In this document: positions 1 to 5,752 of the stretch, piece by piece | Numbering within the stretch: position 1 is the first letter of the stretch | Layout: each line of letters starts with the position of its first letter | DNA from: Planctomycetia bacterium | GTDB lineage: Bacteria > Planctomycetota > Planctomycetia > Pirellulales > UBA1268 | Length of the DNA: 7,140 bases | Direction of reading: 5' to 3' | Assembly (NCBI GenBank): GCA_009923125.1 | Contig: RFUD01000117.1 | Coordinates: forward strand, 1-7,140 | The notes under the pieces: generated by a model | Database searches by the model: none | What the model was told of the DNA's origin: nothing | Seen by the model: only the letters and a program-made list of their open reading frames with translations | Program-made: the position numbers and the translations under genes

Positions 1-818
1 AGCACCTCGTGGGCGAGGTCGGCGTTGAAGCGGGCCTGCTTGTCGCGGACCTCCTCGAGACGGTCGAGCATGGCGTTGATCGTGGCGGCCATGCCGGCGA
101 TCTCGGCGTCGGCCAGCGACAGGTCGATCCGCTCGTGGTAGTGACCGTTGCGAATCCGCTCGACCGTGCTCGTGATGCCGGCCAGCGGGCGCAGCAGCCA
201 GTGGAGCAGGATGGCCATGAGGCCCACGAGCAACGGCGCGACGACCGCGAGCGTGGCGATGTGAAATCCCGCCGCTTCCCACCGGGCCTGCCGGAGGGCG
301 TCGAGCGTGGCGCCGGCGAGAAGCAGCGAATCGCGCTCGGTGCAGGCGGCGAGCCGGTAGCGGCCGCCGTCGTCGGTCCAGATCTTTCCGCTGCGATTCC
401 ACCATGTCGGGTTCCAGACGACGTCCGGCGGCAGGTCGGCGGCGGCCAGCAGCCTGCCGTCGCTCCCCCACGCCGAGGCGAACCAGGGAAACACCGGCTG
501 CGCGAGGCTCTGCTGCGTTTCCGCCGGCATCACCAGCCGCAGCAGGAGCGACGGTCGTCGGTCGCTGGCCAGCCGGATATCGGGCAGCAGATCATCGGAC
601 AGCTTGAGGCTGGCGGCCGAGACGGCCGTCGATGAGAGCCGACGCCCGGCCCTCAAGGCCCCCAGCCGAGACCACAGCTGCGCGTCGACGTCACGCTCGA
701 GCAGTTCGACGGCGATGCGGTACTGCACGTACCGGCCCGCGGCCAGGATCACCGCAAGTGTCAGGCCGAAGGCGGCGACCAGCCGCCAGCGGAGCGAGGA
801 GGGTCGGATGGCGGCCAT
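1..818 (-). CDS. Membrane sensor histidine kinase, N-terminal 272 residues (gene runs off the window)
   Basis: This is the sensor kinase of a two-component system. It would sense a signal at the membrane, autophosphorylate on histidine and pass the phosphate to the regulator encoded just upstream. My translation of the minus strand from the ATG at 818 stays open to the window edge. It shows a first membrane segment at about residues 12-30, an extracytoplasmic region of about 150 residues (rich in Trp at 112-147), a second membrane segment at about 186-209 and a HAMP-like linker at about 210-262. The start of the H-box follows (FNADLAHEV), with the phospho-acceptor His270 encoded at 9-11. The dimerisation remainder and the ATPase domain lie outside the window. 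The start is the first ATG after the regulator's stop codon. No Shine-Dalgarno site is visible, so translational coupling is likely. I do not recognise the sensor domain and cannot name the stimulus. Confidence 0.9.
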   Translation of the reverse strand, partial: MAAIRPSSLRWRLVAAFGLTLAVILAAGRYVQYRIAVELLERDVDAQLWSRLGALRAGRRLSSTAVSAASLKLSDDLLPDIRLASDRRPSLLLRLVMPAETQQSLAQPVFPWFASAWGSDGRLLAAADLPPDVVWNPTWWNRSGKIWTDDGGRYRLAACTERDSLLLAGATLDALRQARWEAAGFHIATLAVVAPLLVGLMAILLHWLLRPLAGITSTVERIRNGHYHERIDLSLADAEIAGMAATINAMLDRLEEVRDKQARFNADLAHEV

Positions 819-821
819 GCG

Positions 822-1532
822 TCAGCAGTCGATGATGTAACCCTGCCCGCGCCGCGTCGCGATGATGTCGCGGCCGAGCTTGCGCCGCAGCCGCAGCACG
901 AGCACGTCGACGACGTTGCTCACGTCCTCCACGGCTTCGCCGGACCCGGGATGGATGACGCGGTCGAGTTCCTCGCGGCTGACGAGCCTTCCCCGGCATC
1001 GCGCCAGGTGGACGAGCAGGTCGAACTCCTTGGCGGTCAGCACGACCTTCTCATCGCCGCGGCGGGCGGTTTTCGAGCCGAAGTCGATCGTGACGTCGCC
1101 GATCGCCAGCACGTCGGGGGTGGGCGTCCTGCGGCGCATCACCGCCCGCGCCCGCGCCACGAGTTCGCGCACGCTGAACGGCTTGACGAGATAGTCGTCC
1201 GCCCCGAGGTCGAGGGCCGTGACCCGGTCCTCCTCACGGCGTTTCGCCGACACGACGATCACGGGCACGTCGTTGCCGGCCCGCAGCCGCGCGAGCATGT
1301 GCTCGCCGTCGAGGCGGGGCAGCACGAGGTCGAGCACGACGAGGTCGAGGGGCTCGGACGCGGCGATTTTCAGGCCGGCGACGCCGTCCTCGGCCTCGAG
1401 CACCCGGCAGCCCTCGCCCCGCAGCGCCTCGGCGAGCGTCCGTCGTGACGGCCCGTCGTCCTCGACGACGAGCACGCGGAGCGGTTGGGGGGCGGTGGCC
1501 GCCGGAGGGGATGCGGTGGACATGACGGCCAT
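822..1532 (-). CDS. OmpR/PhoB-family response regulator
   Basis: This is a DNA-binding response regulator, phosphorylated by the kinase encoded 3 bases downstream. Numbered from the ATG at 1532 it has 236 residues, normal for the family. The receiver domain (about 18-130) shows the acidic pair Glu24-Asp25-Asp26, the phospho-acceptor Asp68 in VVLDLVLPRLDG, the switch Ser95 in VVSAK and Lys117 in LVKPF. The C-terminal winged helix (about 137-236) has the typical TAKEFDLLVHLA and RLRRKLG stretches and ends in GQGYIIDC. The reading frame is open further upstream to 1688, but that part would overlap the divergent prmA gene and matches nothing in the family. The ATG at 1532 or the one at 1523 is therefore the likely start. 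Neither has a clear Shine-Dalgarno site. Its target genes cannot be told from the sequence. Confidence 0.93.
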   Translation of the reverse strand: MAVMSTASPPAATAPQPLRVLVVEDDGPSRRTLAEALRGEGCRVLEAEDGVAGLKIAASEPLDLVVLDLVLPRLDGEHMLARLRAGNDVPVIVVSAKRREEDRVTALDLGADDYLVKPFSVRELVARARAVMRRRTPTPDVLAIGDVTIDFGSKTARRGDEKVVLTAKEFDLLVHLARCRGRLVSREELDRVIHPGSGEAVEDVSNVVDVLVLRLRRKLGRDIIATRRGQGYIIDC

Positions 1533-1657
1533 GATAGAGCACGGGTAAGGCACGCAGCAGCCGAGGCCCGGTTCGACCGGCCGGCGGCACACGGATACGA
1601 TGGCGGGCTCCCGGTCGGACGCCCGCGCCGCCGTGCCGACGCCCTCGCGGACAGGTC
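1533..1657. promoter_or_regulatory. Divergent intergenic region between the regulator and prmA
   Basis: These 125 bases separate two divergent starts, so promoters for both directions should lie here or just inside the genes. An inverted repeat CCGGT-TCG-ACCGG lies at 1568-1580, and a related sequence CCGGTCGGAC lies at 1611-1620. On the plus strand a weak sigma70-like pair, TTCGAC (1572-1577) and TACGAT (1596-1601), is spaced by 18 bases. None of these is strong enough to call a promoter or an operator on its own. Autoregulation by the response regulator is only a possibility. Confidence 0.3.
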
Positions 1658-2674
1658 GTGATGCCCACACCCAAGGATGGCGAATCACCCGCAGCGGCCG
1701 TGCCGTGGGTCGTGGAGACGTGCGTCGCAGGCCGGGTCGTCCTGCCCACCGGTGAGACCGTCAGTCGCGACGATTTCCACGGCTGGATCTGGGAGCAGGC
1801 CACGGCGCTCCTGGGCATCAACGAAGGAAGCGTCACGGCCGCGGACGCGGCCGCACAGGGCCTCGTGGCGAGTGCCCTCGTCGTCGATGCCGCCGCCGCA
1901 CCGGCCGACCGCGATTGGGTGGCGAAGATTCCGGTCGCCTGCGCCGAGTGGTGGTTCGCCGACGAGACCGCAGCCCGTGCAGCGGCAGACCTCGTCGCGG
2001 GCGTGCGCGGCTGCGAGGTCCGTGGCATCCGTGCCACCACCCCCGTCGATCACGCGGCGGCGGCGCGGTCGGAGTTCGGCCCGATTGCCGTGGCGGCATT
2101 CGGCGTCATCCGGCCGGCCTGGGAGGAGGGCGTCGCCGGAGTCGCCCCCGATGGGTCGGCGACGATCTATATCGAGCCCGGGCTGGGATTCGGCACGGGG
2201 CTCCATGCGACGACGCAGCTGTGCCTCGAGGCTCTTGCCGGCTGGCACCGGGGGGGCCGCCGTCTCGGCCGAGTCCTCGACTTCGGCAGCGGCTCCGGGA
2301 TCCTGGGGATCGCGTCCGCCGTCCTCGGGGCCGCTCGGGTCGATGCCGTCGAGATCGACGACCGGGCGCACCCGGCGGTCTCGGCCAACGCGACGCGCAA
2401 CGGCGTCGCCGAGCGGGTGGTCGTGACGAGCCACCTCCCGGCCGAGTCGGCCCCCTACGATCTCATCGTCGCGAACATCGTCGCTCCCGTGCTCGTCGAG
2501 CATGCCGCGGCGCTCTGCCGCCGCCTCCAGGCGGGGCGCGGGTGTCTCGTGCTCTCGGGCCTGCTCGCCGACGAGGTGCCGCTGGTCGCCGACCGCTACG
2601 CGGCGGAAATCGGCCGCCGGCCGCTCGTCCGGGAACGAGATGGCTGGCACTGCCTGACGTTCGCGCTCGACTGA
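1658..2674 (+). CDS. prmA: PrmA-like ribosomal protein L11 methyltransferase
   Basis: This is a SAM-dependent methyltransferase of the PrmA family, whose known members methylate lysines and the N-terminus of ribosomal protein L11. Residues are numbered from the GTG at 1658; the ATG at 1661 is equally possible. The family signature EPGLGFGTGLHATT (173-186) matches the DPGLAFGTGTH motif of PrmA. It is followed by the SAM-binding VLDFGSGSGILGIA (206-219), the acidic EID (232-234), YDLIVANIVAPVL (267-279, the ANILAxPL motif) and LSGLL (299-303). The segment FGPI...IRPAWEE (140-157) aligns with the PrmA linker FHPM...ICPSW, but the tryptophans that precede it in E. coli PrmA are absent (DHAAAARSEFGP here). 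The first 100 residues resemble the L11-recognition domain only weakly. At 338 residues it is longer than E. coli PrmA (about 293). Family membership is firm; L11 as the substrate is likely but not shown. Confidence 0.82.
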   Translation: MMPTPKDGESPAAAVPWVVETCVAGRVVLPTGETVSRDDFHGWIWEQATALLGINEGSVTAADAAAQGLVASALVVDAAAAPADRDWVAKIPVACAEWWFADETAARAAADLVAGVRGCEVRGIRATTPVDHAAAARSEFGPIAVAAFGVIRPAWEEGVAGVAPDGSATIYIEPGLGFGTGLHATTQLCLEALAGWHRGGRRLGRVLDFGSGSGILGIASAVLGAARVDAVEIDDRAHPAVSANATRNGVAERVVVTSHLPAESAPYDLIVANIVAPVLVEHAAALCRRLQAGRGCLVLSGLLADEVPLVADRYAAEIGRRPLVRERDGWHCLTFALD

Positions 2675-2751
2675 CGGCGTCCGTCTTCAGCCCGTCGGGA
2701 AGAGCTGCGCGATCGCCTGGCCGCCGTCCGTGAGCGGCACGGGGCGGGCAC

Positions 2752-2800
2752 AACGTCACAACCAGAGATTCTCTCTCTGGTCTCTGGTTGTGGCGACGTT
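2752..2800. terminator. Long imperfect hairpin between convergent genes, possible bidirectional terminator
   Basis: The left arm is at 2752-2768 and the right arm at 2781-2800. They pair over 11 bases (ACAACCAGAGA with TCTCTGGTTGT), then a 3-base bulge, then 6 more pairs (AACGTC with GACGTT). The loop is 12 bases of CT repeat. TCTCTGG occurs twice in tandem (2774-2780 and 2781-2787), so a shorter alternative hairpin can also form with the left arm. It lies 77 bases after the prmA stop and 18 bases beyond the queE stop, where a shared terminator is expected. A proper T run is missing on both strands (only TTTAA on the plus side), so intrinsic termination is uncertain. The stretch is much less GC-rich than its surroundings. 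A gap of 144 bases (2675-2818) separates the two genes, and I see nothing else in it. Confidence 0.5.
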
Positions 2801-2818
2801 TAAGGGGGGCAGGTCATG

Positions 2819-3517
2819 TCACGTGCCGCGGGTGTTGCCGAACCACTCTATATGGTGCCGGCGCGCGAGGCTGACGCCCAGCCGGGGGCATTCCTCCGCG
2901 AGCCACGCCGTCGTGGCGGCGAGTTCCTCGCGGGTGCGGCCCTGCGGCATGAAGAGCACGCGGCCGCGGTCGATCGGCGGGCCCGCCTGCTCGAGGTCGG
3001 CGATCCAGGCGAGTGTCTCGGCGATGTCGGCCGGCGAGTCGATGACGAATTTGAGCTGGTAGGGCGAAGCCGCCATCAGCCGGAGCAGCACGGCGTCGTC
3101 GCGCCGCGCTGCTTCGTGACGACCCCGCCAGTTGCCGGGCGTGTCGGCCGGCGGCGCCGAAGTCGCCAGTTTCGGGCTGATCGACATCAAGTCGGCCGGT
3201 GCATCGAGCCACACCGTGCCCGCCGTCTCGATCGTCACGTGCCGGCCCGCTGCCCGCAGCCGGCGGCACAGGTCCGCCACCTCCGCGAAGAGCATGGGCT
3301 CACCGCCCGTGACGACGACGTGCTGCGGCTCGAGTGCATCCACCGCCGCCAGCACGTCGTCCACCCCCCATTCGCTGCCCTCCGGCTGCCATGACGTGAA
3401 TGGCGTGTCGCACCACGTGCACCGCAGGTTGCAGCCGCTCGTGCGCACGAACGTGCTGGGCGTTCCGGCGAGGAGCCCTTCTCCCTGAAGCGACGCATAG
3501 ATTTCGGCGATGCGCAT
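2819..3517 (-). CDS. queE: 7-carboxy-7-deazaguanine synthase (radical SAM)
   Basis: QueE turns 6-carboxy-5,6,7,8-tetrahydropterin into 7-carboxy-7-deazaguanine, the radical SAM step on the way to queuosine. The protein has 232 residues. It opens with RIAEIYASLQGEG (2-14), the family's N-terminal substrate-binding motif. The [4Fe-4S] cysteines Cys29, Cys33 and Cys36 lie in the CNLRCTWCDTPFTSW stretch, with the CxxxCxxC spacing. TGGEP (70-74) is the SAM-binding motif, ETAGT (97-101) follows, and SISPKL (112-117) is another conserved family block. The start is the ATG at 3517, preceded on its strand by a GGGGG tract 8 bases upstream. The frame is open further upstream but runs into queC. The gene lies 20 bases downstream of queC on the same strand, clearly in one transcription unit, and supplies QueC with its substrate. 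Confidence 0.96.
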   Translation of the reverse strand: MRIAEIYASLQGEGLLAGTPSTFVRTSGCNLRCTWCDTPFTSWQPEGSEWGVDDVLAAVDALEPQHVVVTGGEPMLFAEVADLCRRLRAAGRHVTIETAGTVWLDAPADLMSISPKLATSAPPADTPGNWRGRHEAARRDDAVLLRLMAASPYQLKFVIDSPADIAETLAWIADLEQAGPPIDRGRVLFMPQGRTREELAATTAWLAEECPRLGVSLARRHHIEWFGNTRGT

Positions 3518-3537
3518 GCGGCCGGCCCCCGTGTCGA

Positions 3538-4275
3538 TCAGGCCCCGGCGGCGGCTCGCGGGTCGACCGCGCCCGCGGCGGCGAACCCCGCGGCTCGCAG
3601 CAGGCACGAGTCGCACGCGCCGCAGGGGCGGCCGGCGGCGTCGGGGTCGTAGCAGGAGCTCGTGAGCCCGTAGTCGAGGCCGAGGTCGAGGCCGAGCCGG
3701 ATGATCTCGGCCTTCGAGAGCGTGGCGAGAGGCGCGCGAATCTGGAACGGCCGGCCCTCCACGCCGGCCTTCGTCGCCAGCCGAGCGAGGTCGGCAAAGG
3801 CGGCGATGAACTCGGGGCGGCAGTCGGGGTAGCCGCTGTAGTCGATCGCGTTCACACCGATCACGAGCGCGTCGGCGCCGCGGGTTTCGGCCATCGCCAG
3901 CGCGAGCGCCAGGAACACGGTGTTGCGGGCGGGCACGTACGTGACCGGGATCCCCTGCCCGATCGCCTCGTCGGAGCGGCCCTTGGGCACGGCGATCGCG
4001 GTGTCGACAAGCGCGCTGCCGCCGAACGCGGCGAGATCGACGGGCAGGATCACGTGGTCGGTGATCCCGAGCGCGGCGGCGACGGCCCGGGCGCAGTCGA
4101 GCTCGCAGCGGTGCCGCTGACCGTAGTCGAGCGAGAGCGCGGAGAGCCGGTAGCCCTCCCGGCGGGCCCAGGCGGCGGCGGTGGCCGAGTCGAGCCCCCC
4201 GGAGAGCAGCACGACGGCCGACCGCCCCGCGGCCGGCGGCGTTTCGGGGGCGGCTTTGCCGGCGTTGTCTTTCAT
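3538..4275 (-). CDS. queC: 7-cyano-7-deazaguanine (preQ0) synthase
   Basis: QueC uses ATP and ammonia to convert 7-carboxy-7-deazaguanine to preQ0. The protein has 245 residues, slightly longer than many members because of a short Ala/Pro-rich N-terminus. The PP-loop VVLLSGGLDSAT (21-32) binds ATP. LDYGQRH (48-54), YVPARNTVFL (112-121) and IGVNAIDYSGYPDCRPEF (138-155) are conserved blocks of the family. The zinc site is formed by Cys207, Cys217, Cys220 and Cys223 (SSCYDP, then CGACDSC). The start at 4275 is supported by a strong Shine-Dalgarno sequence 6 bases upstream; the longer open frame above it is the antisense of queF. The gene leads the queC-queE unit and is divergent from queF. Confidence 0.97.
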   Translation of the reverse strand: MKDNAGKAAPETPPAAGRSAVVLLSGGLDSATAAAWARREGYRLSALSLDYGQRHRCELDCARAVAAALGITDHVILPVDLAAFGGSALVDTAIAVPKGRSDEAIGQGIPVTYVPARNTVFLALALAMAETRGADALVIGVNAIDYSGYPDCRPEFIAAFADLARLATKAGVEGRPFQIRAPLATLSKAEIIRLGLDLGLDYGLTSSCYDPDAAGRPCGACDSCLLRAAGFAAAGAVDPRAAAGA

Positions 4276-4293
4276 GGCACACTCTCCTGCATC
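4276..4293. promoter_or_regulatory. 18-base divergent gap between queC and queF, with the queC Shine-Dalgarno site
   Basis: The two ATG codons, at 4275 on the minus strand and 4294 on the plus strand, are separated by only 18 bases. On the minus strand AGGAGAG (4288-4282) sits 6 bases before the queC start and decides that start. On the plus strand the same bases read CTCTCCT, so queF has no Shine-Dalgarno site. Two full promoters cannot fit here. They must reach into the opposite coding sequences, or queF is made from a leaderless or overlapping transcript. Confidence 0.6.
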
Positions 4294-4680
4294 ATGAGCA
4301 CTCCGCCGAAGCCGTCGCGCGACCAGTTGGAGACGTTCGCCAACCAGTTTCCGGGCCGCGACTACCTGATCGAGATCGTCTGCCCCGAGTTCACGTCGAT
4401 GTGCCCGAAGACGGGGCAGCCCGACTTCGGCACGCTCACGTTTCGCTACGTCGCCGACAAGCTCTGCGTGGAGCTCAAGAGCCTCAAATTGTATCTGCAG
4501 GCGTTCCGCAACGAAGGCATCTTCTACGAGAACGTTACCAACCGCATTCTCGACGACCTCGTGGCCGTGCTCCAGCCGCGGCGGATGACGCTCGTGGCCC
4601 AGTTCACGCCGCGCGGCGGCATCAGCTCGCGGATCGTCGTCTCCCACCCGTCGGGCGAGCACATGCCCGCCGCCGGCTGA
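4294..4680 (+). CDS. queF: NADPH-dependent preQ0 reductase (7-cyano-7-deazaguanine reductase), short type
   Basis: QueF reduces the nitrile of preQ0 to the aminomethyl group of preQ1 with NADPH; preQ1 is then inserted into tRNA by Tgt. The protein has 128 residues, a short single-domain QueF like the Bacillus type but with a trimmed N-terminus. The catalytic Cys37 and Asp44 are in FTSMCPKTGQPDFGT. The QueF signature appears as ELKSLKLYLQAFRN (60-73). Glu79 in IFYENVTNRI corresponds to the substrate-binding Glu97 of the Bacillus enzyme, but the residue before it is Tyr rather than His. FTPRGGI (104-110) closes the core. The start MSTPPK is the only sensible one, since the next Met (36) lies inside the catalytic motif. 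The enzyme uses the product of QueC, encoded on the other strand. The gene stands 46 bases before the TIM-barrel gene and may head that unit. Confidence 0.96.
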   Translation: MSTPPKPSRDQLETFANQFPGRDYLIEIVCPEFTSMCPKTGQPDFGTLTFRYVADKLCVELKSLKLYLQAFRNEGIFYENVTNRILDDLVAVLQPRRMTLVAQFTPRGGISSRIVVSHPSGEHMPAAG

Positions 4681-4713
4681 CCCGGTCGCCGTTCCCGCTT
4701 CCCCCTCCGACCG

Positions 4714-4718
4714 AAAGG
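4714..4718 (+). promoter_or_regulatory. Shine-Dalgarno site of the TIM-barrel gene
   Basis: AAAGG lies 8 bases before the ATG at 4727 and supports that start. The surrounding 46-base gap after queF (4681-4726) is pyrimidine-rich and shows no hairpin, so read-through from queF is plausible. Confidence 0.5.
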
Positions 4719-4726
4719 TTTTCCCC

Positions 4727-5740
4727 ATGGCCCAGCCCGCGCGTGTCCTCCTCTCCGCCCTCGCCGACGAGGCCGCCTTTCACCTCACGGCCGTGGAGCA
4801 GTTCACGGCGCTGGCGGCGCTGGGGCTCGAGTACTACTCGCTGCGCAACATCGACGTGGGCAAGGGCGTGAAGAACGTGATGAAGCTCACGCTCCCGGAG
4901 ATCCAGAAGCTCCGGCACCTCGAAGACGAATACGGCCTCAACGTGGCCTCGATCGCCTCGCCGATCGGCAAGGTGAAGCTCGTGGACAAGCCCGACGGCA
5001 CGAAGAACGTGTACGTGCCCTTCAAGCAGTATCTGGCCAAGGACGTGGCCCGGGCCTGCGAGCTCGCCCATGCCTTCGAGACGAAGCTCATCCGCGGGTT
5101 TTCGTTCTATCCGCCGAAGGGCGCGAAGCCGGAGGCGTATCTCGAGGAGGCGGCCGACCGGCTCGGGCAGATCGCCGAGGCCTGCCACCGCTCCGACCTC
5201 ACGTTTGGCCTCGAAGTGGAGGCGAATCTCGTCGGGCAGACCGGCGCGCTCCTCGCCGAGATCCACCGGCGCGTGAACCACCCGGCCCTCGTGCTCGTGT
5301 TCGACGCGGCCAACCTGACCGTACAGGGCTTTTCCACCGCCGAGGTGTACCGCGAGTGGGAGGCGATGAAGCCCGGCCTCGGCTGGGTGCACATCAAGGA
5401 CTACCGCAAGGTGTCGGGCAAGGCCCGCGGCAAGCACGTGGAGGAGGACGCGCTCGCGAACTTCGTGCCCGCCGACATCGGTGCGGGCGGCCACGAGAAG
5501 ATCCTCGCCGACCTGAAGACGATGCTGCCGAGCCTGTCGAAGAAACTCGAGCGGCGCGGCATTCCCGGGGTGTTTCTCGATCTCGAGCCGCACGTTCGCG
5601 GCGGTGGCCAGTTTGGCGGCACGAGCGGCCCCGACGGGATGGGGATCGCGCTGCGGAGCCTGTGCCGGGTGCTCGACCGGGTGAAGGTGGCCTATCATCT
5701 GAGGGATTTCGACGATCTCCTCGCGGCCCGGGGCCTGTAA
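4727..5740 (+). CDS. Sugar phosphate isomerase/epimerase-like TIM-barrel protein
   Basis: The protein has 337 residues and the features of the xylose isomerase-like TIM-barrel superfamily (AP endonuclease 2 fold). Members of this group isomerise or epimerise sugars and inositols using a divalent metal. Likely metal ligands are spaced as in the family: a Glu in TFGLEVEANL (Glu163 or Glu165), Asp193 in VFDAANL, His222 in WVHIKDY and Glu287 in LDLEPH. SLRNID (38-43) fits an early barrel strand. A Gly-rich loop (291-305) near the C-terminus is probably near the active site. No signal peptide is seen, so it should be cytoplasmic. The substrate cannot be told from the sequence. The gene follows queF and precedes the radical SAM gene by 12 bases, so these two are very likely co-transcribed. 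I see no obvious link to queuosine. Confidence 0.83.
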   Translation: MAQPARVLLSALADEAAFHLTAVEQFTALAALGLEYYSLRNIDVGKGVKNVMKLTLPEIQKLRHLEDEYGLNVASIASPIGKVKLVDKPDGTKNVYVPFKQYLAKDVARACELAHAFETKLIRGFSFYPPKGAKPEAYLEEAADRLGQIAEACHRSDLTFGLEVEANLVGQTGALLAEIHRRVNHPALVLVFDAANLTVQGFSTAEVYREWEAMKPGLGWVHIKDYRKVSGKARGKHVEEDALANFVPADIGAGGHEKILADLKTMLPSLSKKLERRGIPGVFLDLEPHVRGGGQFGGTSGPDGMGIALRSLCRVLDRVKVAYHLRDFDDLLAARGL

Positions 5741-5752
5741 GCGGCGGAGCGT

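Noticed and set aside
9..635. Plus-strand open frame of 208 codons at the left edge
   Set aside because: It is antisense to the histidine kinase, whose membrane segments, HAMP linker and H-box are clear on the minus strand.
1561..1590. GGTTCGA-like sequence suggesting a tRNA T loop
   Set aside because: There is no acceptor stem, anticodon arm or CCA context around it.
1533..1688. N-terminal extension of the response regulator to 1688
   Set aside because: It overlaps the divergent prmA start and has no receiver-domain similarity.
2675..2818. Possible small gene or mobile element around the low-GC hairpin
   Set aside because: No open frame with a plausible start fits, and there is no target-site duplication flanking the inverted repeat.
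3400..4293. Upstream in-frame extension of queF to about 3400
   Set aside because: It lies wholly over queC and the start of queE on the other strand and gives a low-complexity Gly/Arg/Ala translation. QueF homology begins only after 4294.
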